Assembly: GCA_036496585.1 (NCBI GenBank)
Contig: DASXLB010000004.1
Span: 48,929-112,928, forward strand
DNA: 64,000 bases
Reading direction: 5' to 3'
Source: Vicinamibacterales bacterium
GTDB lineage: Bacteria > Acidobacteriota > Vicinamibacteria > Vicinamibacterales > 2-12-FULL-66-21
The stretch's first letter is position 1. The number at the start of each line of letters is the position of its first letter. This document shows positions 49,789 to 58,522 of this stretch, in pieces. Under the pieces are notes generated by a model, which saw nothing but the letters and a program-made list of their open reading frames with translations, searched no databases and was not told where the DNA came from. The translations under genes were made by a program, and so were the position numbers.

Positions 49789-49943
49789 GGCTCGCGTCGC
49801 TGCGCTCGCTCGCAGGGGCTCGCATCGCGTGGCTCGCTCGCAAGGCTCGCGTCGCTGCGCTCCGCATCGCGGGGCTCGCATCGCGGGGCTCGCTCGCGCT
49901 GTTGGATCGTGCCGGCGGCAGCTCGCGTCGCTGTGCTCGGATT
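49789..49943 (+). repeat. degenerate GGCTCGCRTCGC-type tandem repeat
   Basis: Directly after copy 2 of the dispersed element, about a dozen imperfect repeats of a GGCTCGCATCGC/GGCTCGCGTCGC unit fill 49789-49943, with interruptions such as TGCGCTC and GGGGCTCG. The spacing is irregular, so there is no CRISPR-like structure. It completes the non-coding gap between the methyltransferase and VOC genes. Confidence 0.7.
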
Positions 49944-49966
49944 GCGGATTTGCTCCGGGGGTAGGG

Positions 49967-50401
49967 CTACGAGTTGGACGAAGTCTCCGGCGCTAGTTGC
50001 TGCGCGAAGAAGATGACATAGCCATCTGGATCTTCGATACCGAACTCGCGCATGCCGTAGAACTGGTTCTTCGGCGTCATGACGACGCGCGCGCGGCCGC
50101 TGACGGCGGCGTACATTGCGTCGACCCCCTCCGCGATGGTGTCAGCCGCGAGCACGATGAAGATCGTGTTGCCGCCGCCGATGGGGCGGCCGCCAAGTTC
50201 GGCGTGCTCCGCGCGCACCGACTCCTGGCTGTTGAGAAACACGCTGACGCCGTCGCGCTGCATCCAGGCAAACGCCCAGGGCGGCGCTTCGGGCACGGTC
50301 GTGACCGTCGAAAACCCCAGCACGTCGCGGTAGAACGCGGTGCTCCGCGAGACGTCGGTGACGATGAGATTCGGGGTAACGTCAGAAAATTTCATAGCCA
50401 T
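49967..50401 (-). CDS. VOC-superfamily (glyoxalase/bleomycin-resistance-like) protein
   Basis: 144 residues, starting MAMKFSDVTPNLIVTDVSRSTAFYRDVLGF, the standard first half of a vicinal-oxygen-chelate fold. The second beta-alpha-beta unit ends FGIEDPDGYVIFFAQ. Members bind a metal and act as dioxygenases, isomerases, or antibiotic-binding proteins; one module pair is expected to form the active site, often as a dimer. Substrate is not predictable. No linked pathway is visible: the neighbours are the DNA methyltransferase repeat gap and an ICMT-like gene. Confidence 0.85.
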   Translation of the reverse strand: MAMKFSDVTPNLIVTDVSRSTAFYRDVLGFSTVTTVPEAPPWAFAWMQRDGVSVFLNSQESVRAEHAELGGRPIGGGNTIFIVLAADTIAEGVDAMYAAVSGRARVVMTPKNQFYGMREFGIEDPDGYVIFFAQQLAPETSSNS

Positions 50402-50554
50402 TGAATGCCTGCGAAATTACGCGAGGAGGGTAGCATAGGAGGGGCCGCTGGACCTGGCCCGACAATAGCCACTCGCTCCGGAGATCATCGGCCGGAGGTC
50501 GAGGCTGGCCGGGCCGCCAGGCACATCGTCCGCTCACGGGACGACAGCCGCATA

Positions 50555-51136
50555 ATGGACTCGATGCCGGCGCCGCTGATCTTCGTGAACCTGGCGTGGA
50601 TGGCGTGGTGGCTCTCGTGGCTGGCTGCGGCGTGGTGGCGCGATCGCGCCGCCCGCACGCCGCCGCTCGGCCAGCAGATCCCCTATCGGCTGCTCGCTGC
50701 CGCTGGCGCGCTGCTGCTCTTTGGTCTCTACCGCCACACATTCCAGTCAGAGATCGTCCTCTGGCGAACGCCCGATCCGATCGGGTGGGCGCTCGTGGCG
50801 CCGGCGGTCGCCGGTTTCGGGTTCACCTGGTGGGCGCGGATCCATCTCGGACGGCTGTGGTCGAGCAACGTCGGCCGCAAGGCAGACCATCGCATCGTCG
50901 ACACCGGTCCGTACGCGCTCGTCCGCCATCCGATCTACAGCGGTATCACCCTGGCGTCGATCGCGACCGCTGCGCTCCGCGGCACCGCGGCCGGCTGGGC
51001 CGGTGCGGTCATCATGACGCTTGGCTGGATCGTCAAGGCGCGCCTCGAGGAAGGGTTTCTGCGCGAGGAGCTCGGCGCCGAGGCCTACGACGCCTACGCC
51101 GGCCGCGTGCCGATGCTCATACCGTTTCTGCGCTAA
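50555..51136 (+). CDS. isoprenylcysteine carboxyl methyltransferase-like membrane protein
   Basis: 193 residues from the ATG at 50555 (ATG at 50564 is an alternative). Four to five membrane spans. The C-terminal signature (VDTGPYALVRHPIYSG, then ARLEEGFLREELG and YDAYAGRVPMLIPFL) is that of the ICMT/PEMT-like family, where the Arg-His-Pro motif binds SAM. Bacterial members methylate small hydrophobic molecules or lipids. No prenylated protein is implied. The substrate is unknown. Confidence 0.86.
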   Translation: MDSMPAPLIFVNLAWMAWWLSWLAAAWWRDRAARTPPLGQQIPYRLLAAAGALLLFGLYRHTFQSEIVLWRTPDPIGWALVAPAVAGFGFTWWARIHLGRLWSSNVGRKADHRIVDTGPYALVRHPIYSGITLASIATAALRGTAAGWAGAVIMTLGWIVKARLEEGFLREELGAEAYDAYAGRVPMLIPFLR

Positions 51137-51262
51137 CATACCGGCGGCTCGAAGGGCGCCACCGGGTCCGCGGGAAGAGTCCAACTCACCTTCACACTGC
51201 TCGTTCATTCCACGACCTTCGTGCAGCCTGCACGCGGACCCAGGCAGTGCATGGAGGAGTCC

Positions 51263-52261
51263 GTGAACAAGGACAAGCGTCTTCCCGCCCGCCCGAATCT
51301 CGAGCACTTGCGCCGCCAGGCCAAGGTCCTGCTTCCAACGCTCAGAGAACGACATCCCGCGGCGCGCCTTGCCGACGCGCAACTCGCCGTGGCCCGCGAG
51401 TCAGGATTCGCGAGCTGGCCCAGGCTGTCGCGCTACGTCGACCACCTGCGCGGCCTCGAGGGGGAATGGCGCTTCGAAACGCTCGACGTCGAGGGCTCTC
51501 AGATGCCGGCGTCGATGCTGGCCCACGCGCGCCTGCTCATCGACGGCGATCGGTTCCGCACCGAGTCGCCGGAGGCCACGTACGACGGGGTCTTCACGAT
51601 CGACGTCGACGAGGAGCCGGCGCGCATCGACATCACGTTCGTCGAGGGGCCGGAGGCGGGCAACACCTCGCTCGGGCTCTACCAGCTGGACGGCGATCGG
51701 CTGACGATCTGCCTGAGCGTCGGCGCGGCCGGCACGCGGCCGGCGTCGTTTGCGACCGTCCCGGGCAGCGGCCACGCGCTCGAGCAGCTGCGGCGCGCGT
51801 CGGCCGCGCGCCCCGCGTCCGTCACCGGCGGCACGCCGCCGGCTGCGTCGCCCGTGAGCACCGGGCGCGCCGACCCGGCCGATTTCGACGTGCCGGCCTC
51901 GCCCGTGTTGCGTCGGCTGGAAGGGGAGTGGATCCCCGTCGAACTCGTGATGGACGGCAAGCCGATGCCCGCGGAGTGGCTCACCTACGGATCGCGCACG
52001 GCGAGGGGCAACGAAGTGAAGGTGGTGTTCGGCGGCCAGACGATGGTGCACGCGAAGGTGCGGATCGACGAGAGCGCCTCGCCCGTCGCCGTCGACTACC
52101 TCACGCTTGCCGGGAAACAACAGGGGACCGTGACGCACGGCATCCTGGAATGGATCGGCGACGAGGTCCGCATCCTGATGGCCGGCCCGGGCGACCCGCG
52201 GCCGCCGGCGTTCGGCGCGCCAGCCAGGACCGCCACGCTGAGCCGGTGGCGCCGGCGGTGA
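51263..52261 (+). CDS. duplicated TIGR03067-type protein with ankyrin-protein-like N-terminal motif
   Basis: 332 residues from the GTG at 51263, which sits 5 bases after GGAGGA; ATG 51251 is an alternative. The first ~60 residues (RPNLEHLRRQAKVLLPTLRE...ARESGFASWPRLSRYVDHL) match a short motif often found at the start of ankyrin-repeat proteins in these phyla. Two copies of a beta-barrel-like domain follow: LEGEWRFETLDVEGSQMP and LEGEWIPVELVMDGKPMP mark their starts. This pairing resembles the TIGR03067 family, known from planctomycetes and acidobacteria, of unknown function. No signal peptide is visible, so it is probably cytoplasmic. Confidence 0.72.
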   Translation: MNKDKRLPARPNLEHLRRQAKVLLPTLRERHPAARLADAQLAVARESGFASWPRLSRYVDHLRGLEGEWRFETLDVEGSQMPASMLAHARLLIDGDRFRTESPEATYDGVFTIDVDEEPARIDITFVEGPEAGNTSLGLYQLDGDRLTICLSVGAAGTRPASFATVPGSGHALEQLRRASAARPASVTGGTPPAASPVSTGRADPADFDVPASPVLRRLEGEWIPVELVMDGKPMPAEWLTYGSRTARGNEVKVVFGGQTMVHAKVRIDESASPVAVDYLTLAGKQQGTVTHGILEWIGDEVRILMAGPGDPRPPAFGAPARTATLSRWRRR

Positions 52262-52284
52262 TGCTGCGTCAGGCGCGGAGGCTG

Positions 52285-53169
52285 CTACGCGGTCTCTCCA
52301 ACATCTTGCGAAGGCGGCGGGGCTCCCGCTGGTGTAGCGCCAGGTCCGCGAGGCGCCGGTTTCTGGTTCGCCGACGCACGCCCGGCGAGGAGCCAACCCA
52401 TTCGCGTCAGCAGCGATCCCGCCAGTGCCGAGGCGCTCGCCGCCTTGCGCCAGCGTGGCGAGCGTCCGACGGCGCGCAATATCAGGGGCACCGGGCCTGA
52501 GAGCACCCCGCCGGCACGCACCATCACTCCGCTCGTGCCCGAACGCAGCGGCCGCGTCGCGTCGGTCCGTTCCCGCTCGATGGCGGCGCCCGCCAGCGTC
52601 TCCGCGGCCGCGGCGCCGATCGCGATCCGGTTGAGGGCCTTGTCGTCGTGGCCGAGCAGTGTCAGAACCGCCGCGGCCGACCCGAGGCCCGAGGCCGCGA
52701 AGTGGATCGGCAGCGTGCGCACGTGCGCATGCCAGGTGGGGATGGCCGTCGCCCCGATGAGGACCCCGGTGTAGGTGAGCATGCCGCACCCGAGCAGCGC
52801 GCTGGCCGCGCCCGACGGCACGGCGATCGCGCGTACCGGGAGGAGAGCGCCGGCGCTCGACCCGCAGAACGCCGTGAGCGTCCACGAGCCCACCGACATC
52901 GCGCTCTGGGGCTTGAACACCCGAAGCATGTTGAGGAAGCGCTCGGGCCGTCCGAGGTCGGCGGTCAGGAGCGCTGCCGAAATCGGTCCTCCGACCGCCG
53001 CGATCCACCGCGCGTCGCGGACGAGCCGTCCGTCGAGACCGCTCCATGCGGCGACGTTGCCGATGACCGCGGCGCCGCCAGCCGCGCCGCCGACGAAGAA
53101 GTAGACCGGTACCTCCCACGTCCAGACCGGCGGTTTCAGCAGCGCGACGTCGTAGTAGTCGGAACTCAT
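52285..53169 (-). CDS. NrfD/PsrC-like membrane subunit of formate dehydrogenase
   Basis: 294 residues; its start overlaps the stop of the iron-sulfur subunit by 4 bases. The N-terminus PPVWTWEVPVYFFVGGAAGGAAVIG is characteristic of NrfD-type quinone-reactive subunits, which lack haem. About seven to eight spans follow, with LTADLGRPERFLNMLRVFKPQSAMSVGSW, another NrfD hallmark. It would anchor the enzyme in the inner membrane and pass electrons to or from quinone. The ~40-residue Pro/Ala-rich C-terminal tail is extra. Last gene of the operon. Confidence 0.88.
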   Translation of the reverse strand: MSSDYYDVALLKPPVWTWEVPVYFFVGGAAGGAAVIGNVAAWSGLDGRLVRDARWIAAVGGPISAALLTADLGRPERFLNMLRVFKPQSAMSVGSWTLTAFCGSSAGALLPVRAIAVPSGAASALLGCGMLTYTGVLIGATAIPTWHAHVRTLPIHFAASGLGSAAAVLTLLGHDDKALNRIAIGAAAAETLAGAAIERERTDATRPLRSGTSGVMVRAGGVLSGPVPLILRAVGRSPRWRKAASASALAGSLLTRMGWLLAGRASANQKPAPRGPGATPAGAPPPSQDVGETA

Positions 53170-53954
53170 CGTTTGCCCGTGAACGCGAACGCGACGCCGG
53201 CCACCACGGCGAGCGCGGCCACCGCCGCCGACTGCCAGCCGGTGCGCAGGTACACCGTCGGCACCTCCGGCCTGGCCGGCAGGTTGTACGCCTCAGGATC
53301 ACCGCGGACGATGAACATGGCGTGGATGCCGCCGACGCTGGTGTCGCGCGGATCGTAGAGAGTCGCGTCGGTGAGGCCGCGCGCGTGCAGCTCGTCGACG
53401 CGCGAGTCGGCGCGCCGGCGGAGATCGTCCAGCTCGCCGAAGAGGATCGACTGCGTCGGGCAGGCCTTGGCGCACGCCGGCTGCTCGCCCCCCTTCTGCC
53501 GGTCGTAGCAGAACGTGCACTTGAAGGCGCGGCCGTCCTCCGGGCGCCGATCGATGACGCCGAACGGACAGCCCACCACACAGTAGCCGCAGCCGTTGCA
53601 CACGTCGGGCTGGACGAACACCGAACCGAACTCCGTCCGGACGATCGAGCCGGTCGGGCACGCCTCCAGGCAGCCGGCGTTCGCGCAGTGCTTGCACACG
53701 TCGGAGATGAACTGCCACGACAGGTGCTCGCCGGCGTTGCCGCCCAAGCCGATCACCGGCGCGGCCTCGACGAACGCGACGTGCCGCCACGTCGAGTGCC
53801 CGAGGTGCATGGTGTTGTCGTAGGAACGGCCGCTCCACTCGAAGCCGTCGGCCGGCACGAGGTTGTACTCCTTGCAGGCGACCTCGCACGCCTTGCAGCC
53901 GATGCACAAGGTCGAGTCAGTGAGGAACGCGGTCGTCGGCAAGGTGCTCTCCAC
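53166..53954 (-). CDS. iron-sulfur (4x[4Fe-4S]) subunit of formate dehydrogenase
   Basis: 262 residues. Four cysteine clusters are complete: CIGCKACEVAC, CKHCANAGCLEACP, CNGCGYCVVGCP and CTFCYDRQ...CAKACP, matching the FdnH/FdhB-type electron-transfer subunit. The last ~25 residues form a hydrophobic span (AVAALAVVAGVAFAFTG) before the terminal KR, so it is membrane-anchored. It relays electrons from the catalytic subunit to the NrfD-like protein. The gene starts inside the catalytic subunit's 3' end (38-base overlap) and overlaps the next gene by 4 bases. Confidence 0.93.
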   Translation of the reverse strand: MESTLPTTAFLTDSTLCIGCKACEVACKEYNLVPADGFEWSGRSYDNTMHLGHSTWRHVAFVEAAPVIGLGGNAGEHLSWQFISDVCKHCANAGCLEACPTGSIVRTEFGSVFVQPDVCNGCGYCVVGCPFGVIDRRPEDGRAFKCTFCYDRQKGGEQPACAKACPTQSILFGELDDLRRRADSRVDELHARGLTDATLYDPRDTSVGGIHAMFIVRGDPEAYNLPARPEVPTVYLRTGWQSAAVAALAVVAGVAFAFTGKR

Positions 53955-56900
53955 GCATGAGGGAATCGAGGTAGGTGAGCGCGGCGGCGCCGCGCGGCCG
54001 GCGGCCGGCCGCGACGTGGCAGACCAGCCCCTTCGTCTCCATGATCCGGACGTTCGGCTCCTCGGAAATGGCGATCAGATCGTTGGCCGAGTCGCCGGTG
54101 ACGAGGCCGCGCGTGCCCCAGTGATACGGCAGGCCGACCTGATGGACAGCGCGGCCATGCACGCGCAAAGGCGGTATGCGTGCCGTCACCAGCACCCGCG
54201 CCTCGACGACGCCCCGCGGCGAGGCGATCGTCAGCCAGCCGCCGCGCGCCGCGCCGATCAGTGCCGCCAGCTCCGGCGAGATCTCGGCGAAGAACTCGGG
54301 CTGCAGTTCCGCGAGATGCGACACGTAGCGGCTCATGCCGCCGCCGGTGTGATGCTCGGTCAGCCGATAGGTGGTCAGCACGTGCGGGAATCGCCGATCG
54401 CCGATCGGCACGAACCGGTTGTCGGGCCGCTCCTTTTTATCGGCGGGCGGGTTGGTCGCGCGGCCCGGGTAGACCGCGTTCTCGAACGGCGACTCGAGCG
54501 GCTCGTAATACGCAGGCAGCGGCCCGTCCCGTAGACCTGTCGGCACCCAGAGCCACCCGAGGCCGTCCTGATGCATCAGGAACGCCGTCTTGCCGCTCAG
54601 CGCATCGTCTCCCTTCGCGCCGGCCGGCGGCTCGTAGTCCGGACGTTTCGTCGCGGCGATGTCCGGCACGTCGAGGCCGCCCCATCGGCCGGCCGCGGCG
54701 TCCCACCAGACGAGCTTTTTCCGCTCGCTCCACGGCGTTCCATCGGGGCGCGCCGATGCGCGGTTGTAGAGGATGCGCCGGTCGGCCGGCCACGCGAAGC
54801 CCCAGCCGTGCCCGAGGGCATCGCGGGAGTTGCGCTCGTTGGCGCGATTGCGCCCAGGTTCGGGGCAGACGCCGGAGTAGATCCAGCAGCCGCACGACGT
54901 CGAGCCGTCGTTCTTCAGATCGGTGAAGCCTGACACCAGCGTGCCATCGGCGCGTCGACCGTTGATCTCCTGCAGCACCGCGTGCATGTCGGGCTCGGCA
55001 CTCGGCCCTTCGACCGGATAGGTCCAGGTGAGTGCGGCCAGCCCGGCGTGGCGCGGCCGCGGGTCGCGAGCAGCACGTTCCTTCAGGCGCCGGCCAAGAT
55101 GGAACACGAACCACGCATCGCTCCGTGCGTCGCCAGGCGGATCGACCGCCTTCTCGCGCCACTGGAGCAGCCGCTGCGTGTTCGTGAACGCGCCTTCTTT
55201 CTCCGCGTGTCCGGCAGCCGGCATCAAGAAGATTTCGGTCTTGATGTCCGCGGGCCGCAGCTCCTGCCGCTCCACCTCGGGCGAGTCGTACCAGAAGCTC
55301 GCCGTCTCGATTTCGACGAGGTCGCGCACCACGAGCCAGTCGAGTTTGGCGAGCGCGCGGCGCTCGAGCCGGGAATTCGGCCCTCCCACCGCCGGATTCT
55401 GCCCGAAGACGAAGAGCCCTTCGAGGCCGCCGTCGGCCATCTCCAGCCAGTAGCCCTGGTGCGAGTGGTCGCCGGTGATCCGCGGCAGCCACCCGAAGCC
55501 GTACTCGTTGTCGGCCGTCGCGGCGTCGCCGTACCACGCCTTCAGCAGGCTGACGATGTACTTGTCGGTGTTGGCCCACCAGCCGGTTTCGGCGCCGTTC
55601 TGTCGGATGTAGTCGCCGAGTGTGTGGGCACCCGACTCGAAGTTGGGCATCGGCAGATAGCCGGGCATCAGGTCGTAGAGCGTCGGGATGTCGGTCGATC
55701 CCTGGATCGAGGCGTGCCCGCGCAGCGCCATGATGCCGCCACCCGGACGCCCGATGTTGCCGAGCAGCAACTGCAGGATGGCCGCGCACCGGATCGTCTG
55801 GACCCCCGTCGAGTGTTGCGTCCACCCGACGGCGTAGCAGATCGCGCCCGTCTTCTCCGGACCGGACGCGCGCGTATACGCCTCGGCGACGCGGAGGAAG
55901 GTCTGGCGCGGCGTGCCGCAGATCTGCTCGACCAGTTCCGGCGTATACCGGGCAAAATGCCGCTTCAGCAACTGGTAGACCGAGCGCGGGTGCTGCAGCG
56001 TGTCGTCGCGGTCGGCGCCGGCCAGCGGCGGCGGCTGTCCGCCGGGTGCGTGTCCGAAGAGACCGTAGCCTGTCGACGTCGTCTCGTGGTTGTGCTGGTG
56101 CGGGCCGACGCCCTGGTACATCCACGAGCTCGGGTCGTACTTGCGCTCCGCCTCGTTCCAGCCGGAGAACAGGCCGCCGAGGTCCTCGGTGTCGCGGAAG
56201 TCCTCACGGATGATCGTGGCCGCATTCGTGTAGCTGAGTACGTACTCGCGGAAGTCGAGGCCCCGCTCGATCACGTAGTTGATCATCGCGCCGAGGAAGA
56301 CGAGGTCGGTGCCGGCGCGCAGCGGCACCCACACGTCCGCCATCGCCGACGTCCGGGTGAACCGCGGATCGACGTGGATCAGCGTGGCGCCGCGCTCGCG
56401 CGCCTGCATCACGAACCGGAAGCCAACCGGATGCTGCTCGGCCATCGACGATCCCATCACCAGGACCGCGTCGGCGTTGGCCAAGTCGCTGAGGGCCGTG
56501 GTGGCCCCGCCGCGACCGAACGAGGTGCCCAGACCGGGCACCGTCGAGCTATGTCATATCCGGGCCTGGTTGCTCACCGCGACCATGCCGAGTCCGGCGG
56601 CGAAGAGCTTCTTGATCAGGTAGTTCTCTTCGTTGTCGAGGGTGGCGCCTCCGAGATGCGCGATCGTCCGCACCTGCATCAGGGGCTTGCCGTCGAGCGC
56701 CTCGACGAACCCGCGCTCGCGGGAGGCCCAGACCCGATCGGCGATCATGTCCATCGCCGTGTCGAGATCGAGCTCCTGCCAGGCGGTGGCGTGCGGCGGA
56801 CGGTACTTGATCTTGGTGAGACGGTGGGGGTGCGTCAGCAGCTCGTAGCTCGCCGCCCCTTTCGGGCAGAGATGCCCGGCAGAGATCGGCGAATCGGGAT

Positions 56901-57114
56901 CGCCTTCGATCGAGACGAGCGCGTTGCCGCGGTGATACACGAGCTGGCCGCAGCCGACGCCGCAGTACGGGCAGACCGAGCGCGCGACGTCGGCGCCCTC
57001 GTGGCGCGGCCGCAGCTGCGTGGTGCGCTCGGTCATCGACTCGGAGCCGTCCGCGTCGAACCCTGACGCCGCCTGCTGGAGCAGCGGCCACCGCCGCTTC
57101 ACGCCGTTGGTCAT
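53917..57114 (-). CDS. fdnG: selenocysteine-containing formate dehydrogenase, catalytic (alpha) subunit
   Basis: 1065 residues from the ATG at 57114 (GGAAG upstream), with an in-frame TGA at 56556-56554 read as selenocysteine 187. The context NQARI-Sec-HSSTVPGLGTSFGRGGATTA aligns with NQARV-Sec-HGPTVASLAPTFGRGA of E. coli FDH-N, and a SECIS hairpin follows. N-terminal [4Fe-4S] site: CPYCGVGCG...LCPKGA. The molybdopterin domains are complete, including ALGWTQH-like AVGWTQH, LLGNIGRPGGG and ALRGHASIQGSTD. It oxidises formate or reduces CO2, using a molybdo- or tungsto-pterin with the selenocysteine as metal ligand. No Tat twin-arginine leader is visible, unlike E. coli FDH-N. A gene caller would split it at 56554. 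Confidence 0.95.
56521..56546 (-). promoter_or_regulatory. bacterial SECIS element for selenocysteine insertion
   Basis: On the minus strand the hairpin CGA-c-GGTGCCC (56546-56536), loop GGTCT (56535-56531) and GGGCACC-TCG (56530-56521) forms a ten-base-pair stem with one bulged C. The loop begins 18 bases after the TGA, the same distance as in E. coli fdhF/fdnG, and GGUCU is the loop core bound by SelB in E. coli. It lies within the coding sequence, as expected in bacteria. Confidence 0.92.
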
Positions 57115-57200
57115 GTTCTTCCGGCCATCGAGACCGGCGTAATGTATCCCATTCCCGTGCCAGGAATGCCGCGGCAGATGTGCCGTAGAATTTCTGCCAG

Positions 57201-58364
57201 ATGACCGGCAATCCGTGGATGCGTGCGACCCGGACGGCGAGCCGGATTCAATGCCAGCCGGGCCGTGCGGATCACCTTCTTGCCTCCGGTGAGATCGTGC
57301 AGAGCCCGGAAACGGGCCTGCAGTACCGCGTCGAGCGGCTGATCGGCGCGGGAGGATTCGGCCAGGCATACCTGGCGCGGCGGATCGGCCGCTGGCGCGA
57401 CGTGCCGGCGCTCGTCTGCCTCAAGGTGAGCACGCGGCTCGACGGCTGGGTGCGCGAAGCCTACTTCGGACAAGTGCTCGAGGGCCACGAGCGCGCCATC
57501 CGTCTGCACGAGGCGTTTCCGCTGCTCGGCGCCGACGGCGGCGCGCGGTATTTTCTCGTCCTCGAGTACGCCGAGCACGGCGACCTCGACGCCTTCCTGC
57601 GCCGCGGCGGCCGCGGCTGGTCGGAGACGGCCGTCCGCCGTGAGATCGCCGGGATCCTCGCGGTACTCGGCAAGCTGCACCGCGGCCAGACGCTGCACCG
57701 CGACCTGACGCCGGTGAACGTGTTCGTCTGCGCCGGACCGCGCCTCAAGCTCGGCGACTTCGGCATCGTCCGGCAGCAGAGCGACCCGCGCGGCATCACG
57801 GCCCGCACGATGAACTGGATGACGGCGCCGAGCGAGATCCGCGATCGCGCCGCGCCGAAGTGGCAGGCGCGTGACGACGTGTATCAGGTGGGGCAACTGC
57901 TCGGCATGCTGATCGCCGGCGACGCGAGCCGGCGCCTGCGCACCGGCGACGTCCGCGGCCTGCGGTGTACGGATCACCTGAAAGAGATCGTGCACCGCTG
58001 CATCGGCGAACGCCGGAAGCGCTACGAGAGCGCCGACGAGATGATCGACGCGCTGCGGACGCGTCCCGCCCCGCTCCGGCCCGGCATCGTCCGCTCGCTG
58101 AAGGGGGCGCACGTCACCTTCACCGGCATTTTCACCAAGACGCGCAAGGACGTGGCGGCCGCGGCGGCGCGCGCCGGGGCGCTCGTCCACTCGGGACCGT
58201 CATCACAGACGACGGTAATCGTACGCGGACGGCCGAACCCGCTGCAGGCGGCGGGGCGCGAGGGGGGCCTGAAGCTGATGGAGATCCGTCGCCTTCGCGA
58301 GAAGGGGCAGCGGATCACGGTGCTGACCGAGACGCAGTTCTGGCGGCTGGCCGGACGTCGGTAG
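57201..58364 (+). CDS. Ser/Thr protein kinase fused to a C-terminal BRCT domain
   Basis: 387 residues from the ATG at 57201, with TAGAAT 9 bases upstream. Residues ~41-290 are a Hanks-type kinase: glycine loop IGAGGFGQAYLA, catalytic Lys75 (LVCLKVS), HRDLTPVNVF (His167-Asn173) and GDFGI (Asp186). The APE motif is degenerate (APSE). No membrane span is seen. Residues ~299-385 form a BRCT domain (VTFTGIFTKTRKDVAAAAARAGALV, then TTVIVRGRPNP and QFWRLAG), like that of NAD-dependent DNA ligases. BRCT domains bind phosphopeptides or DNA ends. It is divergent from the formate dehydrogenase operon. The fusion is rare in my knowledge; its substrate is unknown. Confidence 0.9.
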   Translation: MTGNPWMRATRTASRIQCQPGRADHLLASGEIVQSPETGLQYRVERLIGAGGFGQAYLARRIGRWRDVPALVCLKVSTRLDGWVREAYFGQVLEGHERAIRLHEAFPLLGADGGARYFLVLEYAEHGDLDAFLRRGGRGWSETAVRREIAGILAVLGKLHRGQTLHRDLTPVNVFVCAGPRLKLGDFGIVRQQSDPRGITARTMNWMTAPSEIRDRAAPKWQARDDVYQVGQLLGMLIAGDASRRLRTGDVRGLRCTDHLKEIVHRCIGERRKRYESADEMIDALRTRPAPLRPGIVRSLKGAHVTFTGIFTKTRKDVAAAAARAGALVHSGPSSQTTVIVRGRPNPLQAAGREGGLKLMEIRRLREKGQRITVLTETQFWRLAGRR

Positions 58365-58402
58365 CGCCAGATAGCCTTCTGCCGCAGTCCGGAGACTCGA
58401 CT

Positions 58403-58482
<80 letters not shown>

Positions 58483-58522
58483 GGTTTGTACCCGGCACCC
58501 GCGCCGCGCCTCTCGCGCCTGA

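Noticed and set aside
53917-56541. A separate 874-residue protein starting GTG at 56541
   Set aside because: It begins in the middle of the molybdopterin domain immediately after the TGA, in the same frame as the upstream part. The selenocysteine and SECIS evidence joins the two.
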